A stretch of 52,665 nucleotides of DNA from Bacillota bacterium (GCA_023459875.1 JAEWRY010000047.1:1-52665), one strand, 5' to 3'. Shown: positions 18,995-27,474, counted from the first letter of the stretch. The notes: generated from the sequence alone by a model not told the origin. Program-made: numbers and translations.

Positions 18995-19588
18995 TTATGT
19001 TAGGGATGGTATCCGTTTGAGAATAAAATCACGAACCTTCGTTATATCTGCAACATCTATATGCGTATCATTATTTACATCCGCCATTGCGAGCTTCGTT
19101 CCGGTCAGCGTTGTTCTTTTAAGAATATGATCACGAATTGCTGTCATGTCCGCTATATCAACATACTCGTCGCCGTTGGCATCGCCCAGGATTCCGTGAG
19201 ACGGTAAATCTCCAAGATATGTCGGACCTGAAAGATTGTCTCCCGTTATGAACGCCTTGCCTCCAACATAGTTCATGGGAATAAAGTTTGAAAAAACGAT
19301 GGTATGGTTCGTCTGATCCTCAGCCGATGCCGTCTTTTGATCAATATAGAGGATATCGCCCGCCGAGAGGGTGGCCGGGAAGCCGCCGGTATCGCTCAGC
19401 GACGACGTCTTTATTACGATAAGAAGGAACATCTGGTCTTTAGCAATGGATGGGTCGTCAAGGGTTGCCGTATAGGTCCAGTTGGAGGTACCGCTGCTCT
19501 GGTCCACTGAGGAAACCGCGAACGCGGGTATTGCCAGAAGAATCATAAGAGCAAGTGCCAACAGCCCGGTTCTGAAGAATTTTTTCAT
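18995..19588 (-). CDS. Small secreted type I dockerin protein
   Basis: 197 residues from the ATG at 19588 (AGGCGG upstream; the frame is open further but the signal peptide MKKFFRTGLLALALMILLAI starts here). After a module of about 105 residues that I do not recognise, the C-terminus is a complete dockerin: two calcium-loop repeats, GDANGDEYVDIADMTAIRDH and ADVNNDTHIDVADITKVRDF, with Asp/Asn at loop positions 1, 3, 5, 9 and 12, each followed by a helix. Dockerins bind cohesin domains. The flanking genes encode cohesin-like domains, which makes partners within the operon plausible. No enzymatic domain is present, so it may be an adaptor. It starts 17 bp after the preceding gene. Confidence 0.9.
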   Translation of the reverse strand: MKKFFRTGLLALALMILLAIPAFAVSSVDQSSGTSNWTYTATLDDPSIAKDQMFLLIVIKTSSLSDTGGFPATLSAGDILYIDQKTASAEDQTNHTIVFSNFIPMNYVGGKAFITGDNLSGPTYLGDLPSHGILGDANGDEYVDIADMTAIRDHILKRTTLTGTKLAMADVNNDTHIDVADITKVRDFILKRIPSLT

Positions 19589-19605
19589 TTGCCATGCCGC
19601 CTTTC

Positions 19606-20727
19606 TTACTGTATGGTATCCCGCAGAAGCGGGGAGATGACCAGAAGGACATCCTGCGTCAGTTCCTTCTCGGCGGCGCGGTCCGCCTGCCAGGGAACGT
19701 CCTGCTCGGTGATGATCACCAGTTTGTTTTCCTGATCCCAGTACACCGACATGCCCAGAGCCTCGGTCACAAAGCGCAGCGGCACCATTGTGCGGCCGCT
19801 GCCGCTGCCGTCGCCGCAGTCCTTGATCTCGGCGGCGGCGTCCATCGTTTTCTCCATGCCGTTCACCGTGTAGGTGTTGCTGCCGATGGTCATGATGACG
19901 ATCTTTCCGCCCGCCGTTATGGTGACGGTTTTCGTATCGTTGTTCCAATCCACCAAGGCTCCCAGTTCTTCGGCCACGAAGCGGACGGGCACCATGGTGC
20001 GTCCGTTGCCGCTTTCGTCGGCCTGTATGTAAGGAGTGATCAGCTTTTCACCCGGATAGATGTGGCAGAGCTCGCCGTCCTTATCCGCCGCGTAGTTGCC
20101 GATCTGTAGGATGACGGTGTTTTCCATACGCTCAGCTTTCGTCATAACAGGTTCGGAAATCTCTGTGGAAGATTCTCTGTTCTCAGTTAATCCGGAGGGA
20201 AGTCTGAATTCAAAGGTTGTGGGAATCATGACATAGTCATAGCACAGACCGTTTCCTTCAACCGTATCCGCAATGCACAGACCCGAAGTTCCAACTCCGA
20301 CCACCTTGAATCTTATGGATAATAACTTTACTCCATTAGTACCTGCTGTTATGGAAAAATCGGGGTCGCTCTCGGAATACCCCAGTAAGATCAATTCACC
20401 GGCCTCATCAGAAATATTCCCGAAAAAAGACATGGAGTCTGCTGCATCCTCTTTGGCAACACATGCCAAAGCACTTACTGTTGTATTTCCTGTGTCCCAC
20501 GATGCAGGCTTAACTACATCGGAGTTATAACCGACTGCAAACTCAATTCCCTCGAACGTCGCGTCGTACACCGTCACGCTGACGGTGAAGAACCCGTCCG
20601 CATCGGGGGCGGAAGCCGAAAAAACGACCCTTGCCCCGGCTGCCGACGCCGACGCCGGAACCAAAACAAGCGGTGTGAGCAGGCAAAGACACAGGAGCAG
20701 GGGCAAAATCTTTTTTTTCAGTTTCAT
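19606..20727 (-). CDS. Secreted cohesin-like / copper-amine-oxidase stalk-domain protein
   Basis: 373 residues. The ATG at 20727 begins a clear signal peptide (MKLKKKILPLLLCLCLLTPL); AAGGA lies 12 bases upstream, and an upstream in-frame start would add a non-signal extension. Residues about 30-170 (ARVVFSASAPDADGFFTVSV, FEGIEFAVGYNSDVV, LLSIRFKVVG) resemble a cohesin-type beta sandwich. Residues about 220-345 form a copper amine oxidase N-terminal (stalk) domain with two RTMVPVRFVAEELGA / RTMVPLRFVTEALGM repeats, a module found on many clostridial surface proteins without the oxidase. It is the first gene of the minus-strand surface operon. Role unknown beyond a likely structural or binding part. 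Confidence 0.85.
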   Translation of the reverse strand: MKLKKKILPLLLCLCLLTPLVLVPASASAAGARVVFSASAPDADGFFTVSVTVYDATFEGIEFAVGYNSDVVKPASWDTGNTTVSALACVAKEDAADSMSFFGNISDEAGELILLGYSESDPDFSITAGTNGVKLLSIRFKVVGVGTSGLCIADTVEGNGLCYDYVMIPTTFEFRLPSGLTENRESSTEISEPVMTKAERMENTVILQIGNYAADKDGELCHIYPGEKLITPYIQADESGNGRTMVPVRFVAEELGALVDWNNDTKTVTITAGGKIVIMTIGSNTYTVNGMEKTMDAAAEIKDCGDGSGSGRTMVPLRFVTEALGMSVYWDQENKLVIITEQDVPWQADRAAEKELTQDVLLVISPLLRDTIQ

Positions 20728-20780
20728 TTTTTCCGAGATTCCTTTCTTAAATGTAGAGTCCGCATACCAGAGAATCGTAC

Positions 20781-20838
20781 AGCCGGACATCTGAGATATT
20801 TGTCAAAAAAACAGTAAAAAGTCCGACAAAAGCCGGAC
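20781..20838 (-). promoter_or_regulatory. Possible attenuator in the leader of the surface operon
   Basis: On the minus strand GTCCGGCTTTTGTCGGAC (838 to 821) followed by TTTTT forms a small terminator-like hairpin about 95 bases before the first gene. A second GTCCGGCT lies downstream at 788-781 and could pair with the same CGGAC arm, giving two exclusive folds. A TTGACA sits between them (806-801) but has no good -10 at normal spacing. The sequence upstream, to about 20930, is not recognised as a known riboswitch. Confidence 0.3.
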
Positions 20839-21361
20839 GATGCTCGCAGTTCCCTTATCCTCGACTGTTTCGCATATAAATCGGCACAGTTTAAAGGCAC
20901 ATGTATCCATATAGTGCAAAAATGACATCAATAAGTAAATGATATCTAAACCTGTAAATTATTTAATCATATTCCTTCCGAAAGTTCAATGTTTTTTTAA
21001 CAAAATAATACATTATTGGACTGCTGTTCCTAGAGAATATTACCATTAAAAATCGTTAAAAAGTTACAATTAATAGGGAAAAAGCACAATATCATGTACT
21101 ATAGCTCCCTTTTCCTACTAATACATTTTGTTTGAGATTCAGTTGTTTTGAAGTTGGCCTCACACAATTCTGTGAAGAAAAGCGGTAAATATAAATATAA
21201 AGCATCGTCCGACTTATTATATTGGTAATAATCTTCTTGTAATCACCGGTACCCGGTGGTAAACTATAGACAAATATTGTGATGATATTTTTCTGATTTT
21301 TAGACGTTAGCACAGCGCCTACCCATGCTTAAAGGATGGCAGAATAGAATGTGCATAATTT
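20839..21361. other. AT-rich divergent intergenic region, no gene seen
   Basis: No supported gene. It separates the divergent surface operon and the sugar locus and must hold promoters for both. A plus-strand candidate is TTGTAA (21238-21243), 17 bases, TAAACT, whose spacer contains an inverted repeat CACCGG-TAC-CCGGTG (21244-21258) placed like a repressor site. The match to a -10 box is weak. Confidence 0.4.
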
Positions 21362-21365
21362 GATG

Positions 21366-21390
21366 CCCTGCCATTGGCAGGGTGTTTTTT
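21366..21390 (+). terminator. Intrinsic terminator or attenuator before rpiB
   Basis: A perfect 7-bp stem CCCTGCC-ATT-GGCAGGG followed by TGTTTTTT. No gene ends just upstream, so it either ends a short untranslated transcript or attenuates reading into the isomerase gene at 21521. The sequence from 21391 to 21500 is not recognised. Confidence 0.6.
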
Positions 21391-21520
21391 GCATTGCGGC
21401 ATATAGTCAGTACCGCCGCCTGAATGAGCGTGGATACTGGAAACACCTGCTTGAAATATGCCTCCAACCAATTTTGGATTGAACACAAAGATTAAATTTT
21501 TATCTTAAGGAGTGCTGAAT

Positions 21521-21955
21521 ATGAGAATAGCGATCGGCTGCGACCCGAATGCAACTGAATTCAAAAAAGAACTGATTCCCTTTGTGGAGAGCCTTGGCCA
21601 TGAGTGTACCGATTTTGGCAGCGACGACTCAATTTATGCCAATACCGCAATCTCGCTGGCCAAAGCGGTGGCCGCGAAGGAATATGACCGCGGAATACTG
21701 ATCTGCGGCACCGGCATCGGCGTCTGCATTGCGGCAAACAAGGTGAAAGGCGCTTATGCCGCGCTGGTAAGCAACGTTTATGCCGCCGAGCGAGCGGAAC
21801 TCAGTAATCACGCGAATATCATCACGATGGGCGCACAGGTCATCGGCATTGAACTGGCCAAATGCCTTGTGAAAGAATACCTGAACGCTACCTTTGATCC
21901 CATGTCCCGTTCCATGCCGAAAATCCAGAGAATTTACGACTACGAGAACGAATAG
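21521..21955 (+). CDS. RpiB/LacAB-family sugar-phosphate isomerase
   Basis: 144 residues, the normal family length. The ATG at 21521 has AAGGAG 8 bases upstream; an in-frame GTG 9 bases earlier overlaps that site. Family marks are MRIAIGCD at the start, the catalytic-cysteine loop ILICGTGIG (Cys62) and SNVYAAERAELSNHANIITM (Asn96-His97, Asn99). The usual Asp-His pair at residues 8-9 is Asp-Pro here. The family includes ribose-5-phosphate isomerase B, galactose-6-phosphate isomerase subunits and the tetrose isomerases EryI/DerI, which make erythrose 4-phosphate. With DhaK, DhaL and a TIM paralogue downstream, a tetrulose-phosphate substrate is plausible (inference). It stands alone, 160 bp before the regulators. 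Confidence 0.88.
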   Translation: MRIAIGCDPNATEFKKELIPFVESLGHECTDFGSDDSIYANTAISLAKAVAAKEYDRGILICGTGIGVCIAANKVKGAYAALVSNVYAAERAELSNHANIITMGAQVIGIELAKCLVKEYLNATFDPMSRSMPKIQRIYDYENE

Positions 21956-22117
21956 GGCAGACGGCCCGGAACATCAATCAGGGAAATCAACGTAGTCGTT
22001 TTGCCTTCGCTTTTTGTCCCATTCTGCTGCGCAAATCATATTTAAATGACTTACTTGTTTGGATCCGATGAAAAATCCTGCGTCTGGCTACCAAAGATGT
22101 TTCCGGAGGGGGAAAGT

Positions 22118-23731
22118 ATGGGCGAAAAACGAAAAGTGCTGATTGCCGATGACGAATTTCGCATCGGCATGCTGGTAAAGGCTCTGATTCAATGGGATGC
22201 TCTGAACCTGGAGTGCGTGGATATTGTGAACAACGGGGAAGACGCCTACCGGGTGATCTGCGAAAAGCATGTGGATATCGTGATCACAGATATTCGGATG
22301 CCTAGGATGACGGGACTTGATTTAATCGCGAAGGTCAAAGAAATCAACAAAGCGTTTCCTTTCATCGTGATCAGCGGTTATAAAGATTTCGATTACGCGC
22401 ACAAAGCCTTGCAGTATGACGTGACCGCATACCTGCTCAAGCCCATCGACGGGGATGAGCTGAATGCCGCCCTGGCTAAAATCTGCAGCGAGTTTGAAGT
22501 CAAGGCACATGAAAAAGACCAGGAAGAGATTTATCTCAGAACGATTCAGGATAAGGAAAGACTGGTCAGGAAAAACTTACTTTCCGATTTGATCGACGGC
22601 AAAGAAAACTCCGTCGTCCGCGGTTTGGCGGAGGAGGGCGAGTTCGATCTGGACCATATGGTCGCCAGAGTCCTTGATATCAAATTGGATTGCCGGCAGA
22701 TTGAAAAAACGGAAAAAAAGCAGAATCAGATTACGATGGAAAAGGTCGTTTCCATCGTGACGGAAGGTCTTGGGCCTGCCGTCCGGGACGCTGTACTCTG
22801 CGAAAAGCCGAACATGCATCTCTATTGTCTTCTCGTTTATCCGCCCGAGCTTTCTAAGCAGGTAAAAAACAAAGTCAGCATGATTTTGGGCGATATCCAG
22901 AAATATTTGCTTGGTTTCGAAAGATACCGGGTTACCATCGGCATCGGCGTCGAGGCCGGCAGTATGGAAGGAATCCTTCGTTCCATCCAGAGCGTCCAGC
23001 ATGCAATTAAAAGCCGGATCAAACTGGGGACAGGCCGGTTGATTTACGCCGAGAATCTAAAGGTCCTGCCTCCGGACGCGGTGAAAACTTACCTGCGCGG
23101 CAGCAAGGAAAGCTTTGAAGCCTCGCTGGATATTTACGCGCCCGAAAAAATGCAGCATTGCCTCATTCACGTGTTTGAAGATCTTGCCGCAGGAGAATCG
23201 GTTGACTGGAGCTGCGGATACGATATTGCCGATAAATGCGCCAGATGGTTCTTTGACTGGGTGGAAGACCATGGCGAGGAGTGCGAGGATCTGTTGGAAG
23301 CTCTTAGCGAGAAAATTAATCACTGCTGCACGATAAACGAGCTGCAAAAAGCGCTGACCGACGATCTCTTGGCCTATTTGGGAGGCTTCCGGGAAATTCA
23401 GGAGGTCAAGTCGAAAAAACCGATACGGCAGGCGAAGCAATATGTTCAGAAGCATTGCGGAGAAAAAATAGTTCTGGAAGACATTGCCGACCTGGTTGGT
23501 CTGAACCCGGTCTATTTCAGCGTCCTGTTTAAAAAAGAGGAAGGGATCAATTTCAGCGCTTATCTCGTCAATGTCCGGATGGACGCCGCGAAAGAGCTGC
23601 TGGTGAGCAGCAACGAGACCATTGCTGCCATTGCTGAAAAAGTAGGTTACAAAGATATCCGGTATTTCAGCCGCCTGTTTACTAAGATGATCGGCATAAA
23701 GCCGGTGATTTACAGAAAACTGTATTCTTAA
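22118..23731 (+). CDS. YesN-type response regulator with AraC DNA-binding domain
   Basis: 537 residues from the ATG at 22118, which follows GGAGGGGG at good spacing; an upstream in-frame ATG lacks such a site. The receiver domain (1-120) has Asp11-Asp12, the phospho-acceptor Asp58 (VITDIRMPRMTG), Ser86 and Lys108. A middle segment of about 300 residues is typical of YesN-like regulators. The C-terminal ~100 residues form an AraC helix-turn-helix pair (LEDIADLVGLNPVYFSVLFK and IAEKVGYKDIRYFSRLF). It is the cognate partner of the kinase starting 10 bp downstream and probably activates the ABC importer operon at 26360. Confidence 0.93.
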   Translation: MGEKRKVLIADDEFRIGMLVKALIQWDALNLECVDIVNNGEDAYRVICEKHVDIVITDIRMPRMTGLDLIAKVKEINKAFPFIVISGYKDFDYAHKALQYDVTAYLLKPIDGDELNAALAKICSEFEVKAHEKDQEEIYLRTIQDKERLVRKNLLSDLIDGKENSVVRGLAEEGEFDLDHMVARVLDIKLDCRQIEKTEKKQNQITMEKVVSIVTEGLGPAVRDAVLCEKPNMHLYCLLVYPPELSKQVKNKVSMILGDIQKYLLGFERYRVTIGIGVEAGSMEGILRSIQSVQHAIKSRIKLGTGRLIYAENLKVLPPDAVKTYLRGSKESFEASLDIYAPEKMQHCLIHVFEDLAAGESVDWSCGYDIADKCARWFFDWVEDHGEECEDLLEALSEKINHCCTINELQKALTDDLLAYLGGFREIQEVKSKKPIRQAKQYVQKHCGEKIVLEDIADLVGLNPVYFSVLFKKEEGINFSAYLVNVRMDAAKELLVSSNETIAAIAEKVGYKDIRYFSRLFTKMIGIKPVIYRKLYS

Positions 23732-23741
23732 GAGGCCGGCA

Positions 23742-24770
23742 ATGAAATGGATTGAAAAGAATTTAACTTACATTTTTTTGCAGACGATCCTTCTGGCCGC
23801 CGCAATTTCCATGGGACGGCTGGGGCTTTTCGTCAGTCACAAATATCTCTCGCCGTTTATCCTGGTAATCATTGAAATTCTGCTGCTCATATTCTGGCTG
23901 AAGGATTTCGGGGTGCCGGTGCTGCGACTGGGCAAGCTTTTGGGCGATTGTAAGACGCAGAAAGATATTGCCGAAAATCTGCTGGATCAGAATGCCAAGG
24001 ATGTTATTTTCGCAAAGGATATCGCTGAGATCTTAAAAGCCCGCATGAAGCAGGCCACGCTGGAGAACGACACGGTACTTCTGGATAAACAGGCAACCTT
24101 AACGGCACTCCAAAGCCAGATCAACCCGCATTTTTTATATAATACGCTCGATACCATCCGTGGCCAGGCACTGGTTGACGGCAACAGGGAAATCGCAAAG
24201 ATGGTGGAGGCGCTTGCCGGTTTTTTCCGTTACAGCATCAGCAGCAGCGGCGACCTTGTTACGGTTCGCGACGAACTGTCCAACGTCAGAAATTACATGA
24301 TGATCCAGGAGTATCGGTTTGACAGCCGCTATCAGCTGAAGATCGATATCGAGGAGGAAGAGGAGATTGCGCTGGATTATCTGATCCCGCGGCTGTCCAT
24401 GCAGCCAATTGTGGAAAACGCAATTGTCCATGGGCTGAAAGACACCATGGAGAACGGCGAGATCATCATCAACCTCAACCTGATCGGCAAGGATATGATT
24501 ATCACCGTTTCCGATAACGGCTGCGGAATGGACAGCGAAAAACTGAATGAAATTAATGAACGGATCCGCTCGGACCGTTCCATCAGCAACCAGATAAGCG
24601 ACATACAGTCACAATCCCGACATTCCAGTATCGCTTTGACCAACATCCATAAGCGCATCCAGCTGCTCTACGGAAATGATTACGGATTGAATATCTATAG
24701 CACGCCGAACCATGGAACCGATGTGGAAATCATACTGCCGGCTACCAGTGAGAGGATGGGCAGAACGTAG
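23742..24770 (+). CDS. YesM/LytS-type sensor histidine kinase
   Basis: 342 residues. Two N-terminal membrane segments (about 8-30 and 36-54) with almost no extracellular loop are followed by a coiled linker, the His_kinase motif LQSQINPHFLYNTLDTIRGQ with phospho-acceptor His, and an HATPase domain (MQPIVENAIVHGLK N-box, VSDNGCGM G-box). Typical YesM kinases carry a large extracellular sensor between their membrane helices; this one has none. It may therefore sense through another protein, such as the degenerate ABC protein whose GTG start overlaps its stop by one base, or the transporter. Confidence 0.92.
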   Translation: MKWIEKNLTYIFLQTILLAAAISMGRLGLFVSHKYLSPFILVIIEILLLIFWLKDFGVPVLRLGKLLGDCKTQKDIAENLLDQNAKDVIFAKDIAEILKARMKQATLENDTVLLDKQATLTALQSQINPHFLYNTLDTIRGQALVDGNREIAKMVEALAGFFRYSISSSGDLVTVRDELSNVRNYMMIQEYRFDSRYQLKIDIEEEEEIALDYLIPRLSMQPIVENAIVHGLKDTMENGEIIINLNLIGKDMIITVSDNGCGMDSEKLNEINERIRSDRSISNQISDIQSQSRHSSIALTNIHKRIQLLYGNDYGLNIYSTPNHGTDVEIILPATSERMGRT

Positions 24771-26179
24771 TGAAAAAGTCTGTGCTCCGTGTGCGGAATC
24801 TGAATATGCAGTTCAACCCCACGGTAACGCTGCGGGATATTTCATTTGATATCCCCGAGGGAGAATGCGTGGCCTTCCTGGGGCTTGCCAATTCGGGAAA
24901 GGATGTCGTACTGCAGATCATCAGCGGAAATGCGTGGATCAGCCACGGTAAAATCGCTGTTGACGAGCGGGTGGTGGTATCCGCGGAAGAGCTCCGGGAA
25001 AAAGCCTTTGTGATTCAGGATATCAATTACGCCATAGAAGGATGGACGGTCGCAGAATATATCGGACTCACCAACAAGAAATTTGCTCCCCGTCTGTTCC
25101 TGAACAAAACGCTCGCCGAAGAGACCCGGGCTCTGTTCTCGGATCTTGCCATTGAGATCGACCCCGAAGTGAAGCTCGGAAGCCTGTCGGAGCTCAAAAA
25201 ACGAACGGTGGATTTGGCAAAAGCCTATCTGCTCGGTAAAAAAATCATCATTATCCGCGATGAGTTCGAGGGCTGCACAACAGAGGATATCGTGCAGTTC
25301 AAAAAAAATATGACGAGACTCCTCAATACCGGACTGGTCGCGATTGTGGACTGCCACTCGGAAAACGTAGTCACCATCCTTGCCGACTCTTATGTCGTGT
25401 TTCGCGAAGGGCGTATCGCAAAAAAAGTGCGTGACTTTGACGACACGGTCAGCCGGGTAACGGATATGTTCCTGCCGAACGAAACCTTTGCGGGAGGGAA
25501 GGCAAGCAAGGCCGCGGGCGAAGATATCGTATATGCCCTGCGCGGAGTGGAGCTGAGTAACAAAACGCGCCTTGACTTCGACTTCCCGCGCGGGTCGGTC
25601 ACCTCGCTGGTAACGCTCAACCGGGAAGACAAGAGCGACCTTTTCGGCCTTTTGAGCGGCCGGGAGATTCACAGGGAAACAGTTTTTTTCCTGGACGGTA
25701 AGCGATGCGCTTTTTCAAGCCTGCATGACTTTGTGAACAGCAGAATCGTCTCCGCGTCGCGAATCGGGAAGATTGACGAGCTGTTCCCCTATATGTCGTC
25801 CGGCGAGAATATGCTTTTGCCTTCCATCAAGAAGGTTTCTTTTCTTGATTACGTTTTCTCCGGCAGTCGAATGCCCAGGTCGGTCGTCAATCAATCCAGC
25901 TGGGAACGGGAAACCCAGGAAGACGCGGATTTGCTGGAGAATGACACCAACGGTTTGATCAGGGTAGCGCTTGAGCGGTGGCGGATTATGCGGCCGAAGG
26001 TGATCGTACTGCTGGAACCGTTCATGTTCTGCGATACACAGGGCGTGTCTATCATCAAACGTTATGTGAAGGAGTACACCCAGAACGGGGCCTCGGTGAT
26101 TATCATAAAGTCCAGAAAAGAAAACGCCGAAGAAATATCCGACACAATTCTGAATCTGGACGCGGTCGGCATGAAATAG
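24770..26179 (+). CDS. Degenerate RbsA-like tandem ABC ATPase (pseudo-ATPase)
   Basis: 469 residues; the GTG start overlaps the kinase stop codon. The layout follows RbsA-type two-domain sugar ATPases, but the motifs are eroded. Domain 1 has Walker A GLANSGKD (38-45) with Asp in place of the Ser/Thr that binds Mg-nucleotide, a signature region reduced to LSELKKR, Walker B with Asp164-Glu165 retained (IIIIRDE), and Cys195 where the H-loop His belongs. Domain 2 has no Gly-Lys P-loop (LVTLNREDKSD), no LSGGQ and a Walker B without Asp (VIVLLEP). Hydrolysis is unlikely. An intact RbsA-like protein is encoded at 27495, so this copy is not the transporter motor. Coupling to the kinase suggests a signalling or scaffolding role (inference). 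Confidence 0.85.
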   Translation: MKKSVLRVRNLNMQFNPTVTLRDISFDIPEGECVAFLGLANSGKDVVLQIISGNAWISHGKIAVDERVVVSAEELREKAFVIQDINYAIEGWTVAEYIGLTNKKFAPRLFLNKTLAEETRALFSDLAIEIDPEVKLGSLSELKKRTVDLAKAYLLGKKIIIIRDEFEGCTTEDIVQFKKNMTRLLNTGLVAIVDCHSENVVTILADSYVVFREGRIAKKVRDFDDTVSRVTDMFLPNETFAGGKASKAAGEDIVYALRGVELSNKTRLDFDFPRGSVTSLVTLNREDKSDLFGLLSGREIHRETVFFLDGKRCAFSSLHDFVNSRIVSASRIGKIDELFPYMSSGENMLLPSIKKVSFLDYVFSGSRMPRSVVNQSSWERETQEDADLLENDTNGLIRVALERWRIMRPKVIVLLEPFMFCDTQGVSIIKRYVKEYTQNGASVIIIKSRKENAEEISDTILNLDAVGMK

Positions 26180-26274
26180 TCAAAAATCATAAGTTCGGAG
26201 AGGAATTCTTGTTAAATATTTGTCAATACTACAAAAGTATAAAGATTGTCACACCATTCCTAAACCGCCTCGTG

Positions 26275-26303
26275 TTGAAAACAAGTTAAAATTTCATTAC
26301 AAT
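26275..26303 (+). promoter_or_regulatory. Sigma-A promoter of the sugar importer operon
   Basis: TTGAAA (26275-26280), 17 bases, TACAAT (26298-26303), 57 bp before the binding-protein start. Two TTGTCA copies lie upstream (26220-26225 and 26246-26251) and are possible but unproven sites for the YesN regulator. Confidence 0.65.
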
Positions 26304-26359
26304 ATTGTTAACTTCATTATAGATTTATAGTGGAGAATTTTTAAACGAGGAGAAGAAAT

Positions 26360-27382
26360 ATGACAAGGAAACTAGTAGCTCTGTCGCTTGCTCTTGTTAT
26401 GGTAGTCGGCTTAATGGCCGGCTGCAGCAGCAGCTCCACCACCCCGTCGGCAAGCCCCTCAAGTGCAAGCAGCTCCCCAGCGGCAAGCGCTAAAACCACC
26501 ACCGCGAAAGATATGACCTTCGTCATCGTTCCTAAGTGCGTACACGCTTGGTTCGACGAAGTCAACAAGGGCGCAGTGAAGGAAGCAAAAGCTCTGGAAG
26601 CTCAGCTGGGTGTCACCGTCACCATCAACTATATGGCTCCGGAAAACGCAGACATAGTTTCCCAGAACGCGGTTCTGGAACAGGCGGCGGCAACTCATCC
26701 CAACGCGATTGCTCTGGACCCTGTTGACCTCGAAGGCAGCAGAAGCATCATCTCCGAAATTCAGAATATGGGCATTGCCGTTATCCTGTTCGACGGCATT
26801 GATTCCACCGGCGCTCTCACCTATGTCGGCAACAACTTTGCCGAGCAGGCTTCTCTGGCATCCGAAAAGCTGGCTGAACTGGTCAACTTTGAAGGCAAAG
26901 TCGCTGTTATGCAGGGCTATCCCTCCGCTTCCAACCATGCCGAGCGTTATCAGTCCCATCTGAAGACTTTGGCTCAGTATCCCAATATCAAAGTGATCGA
27001 AGGCGGCATTGATAACGATAACGTCCAGACCGCTCAGTCCCAGGCGGCGGCCACACTGGCGGCCAACCCCGATCTGGTCGGCTACACCAACTGCGACGCC
27101 TGCGGCTCCGGCGTTGCCGCGGCCATTGAAGAAGCCGGCAAGGCTGGCAAGATCACCTTCGTGGCTATGGATAACCTCATCGAAATCCTTCAGTACGTGA
27201 AGAAGGGCACCATTACCGCCTGTTCCTCCACACTGCCTCAGTCTCAAGGAATGCTGGCTGTTCTGGTTATGTACCAGGCGACCCTGGGCCTTGACCTGCC
27301 CTCCGGCCTCGTGGACACCGGCATCGGCTGGATCGACTCCACCAACATCGACGAGTGGATCAAGATCGTTTCCGGTTCCTGA
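26360..27382 (+). CDS. RbsB-like sugar-binding lipoprotein
   Basis: 340 residues. A strong ribosome site (CGAGGAGAAG) precedes the ATG. The signal peptide ends in a lipobox, GLMAGC (Cys at about 25), followed by a Ser/Thr/Ala-rich linker. The rest is a periplasmic-binding type 4 fold (FVIVPKCVHAWFDEVNKGAV; AIALDPVDLEGS; VAVMQGYPSASNHAERYQSH) as in ribose and related sugar receptors. It sits outside the membrane and delivers sugar to the RbsA/RbsC pair encoded next. Tetrulose or tetritol specificity is inferred from the downstream enzymes only. Confidence 0.93.
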   Translation: MTRKLVALSLALVMVVGLMAGCSSSSTTPSASPSSASSSPAASAKTTTAKDMTFVIVPKCVHAWFDEVNKGAVKEAKALEAQLGVTVTINYMAPENADIVSQNAVLEQAAATHPNAIALDPVDLEGSRSIISEIQNMGIAVILFDGIDSTGALTYVGNNFAEQASLASEKLAELVNFEGKVAVMQGYPSASNHAERYQSHLKTLAQYPNIKVIEGGIDNDNVQTAQSQAAATLAANPDLVGYTNCDACGSGVAAAIEEAGKAGKITFVAMDNLIEILQYVKKGTITACSSTLPQSQGMLAVLVMYQATLGLDLPSGLVDTGIGWIDSTNIDEWIKIVSGS

Positions 27383-27420
27383 TTCCCCTCAGGTACGTGA
27401 AGTAAAGTAAATTAACGTAA

Positions 27421-27474
27421 GGAAAGGGCTGCAGCTTATTTCAATATTTTTGAATATAAGTTGTAGCCCTTTCC
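27421..27474 (+). other. Long intercistronic hairpin after the binding-protein gene
   Basis: GGAAAGGGCTGCAGCTTAT (from 27421) pairs with ATAAGTTGTAGCCCTTTCC (to 27474), the two differences being G-U pairs, with a short A/T loop. It fills the gap between the binding-protein and ATPase genes and is expected to protect the upstream message so that the binding protein is made in excess. The RbsA ribosome site follows immediately. Confidence 0.75.

Noticed and set aside
19654..19948. In-frame N-terminal extension of the dockerin gene
   Set aside because: The extension overlaps the coding sequence of the preceding gene and would bury the signal peptide; the ATG at 19588 has its own ribosome site.
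20781..20838. Two GCCGGAC copies as operator repeats
   Set aside because: Better explained as alternative arms of leader hairpins; no third copy and no palindromic operator form.
21300..21488. Small minus-strand open frame of 62 codons
   Set aside because: No ribosome site; it overlaps the hairpin at 21366-21390, and no family is recognised.
24770..26179. Degenerate ABC gene as a simple pseudogene
   Set aside because: The frame is intact over 469 codons, overlaps the kinase stop in a translationally coupled way and keeps hydrophobic-core patterning, so a retained protein is more likely than decay.
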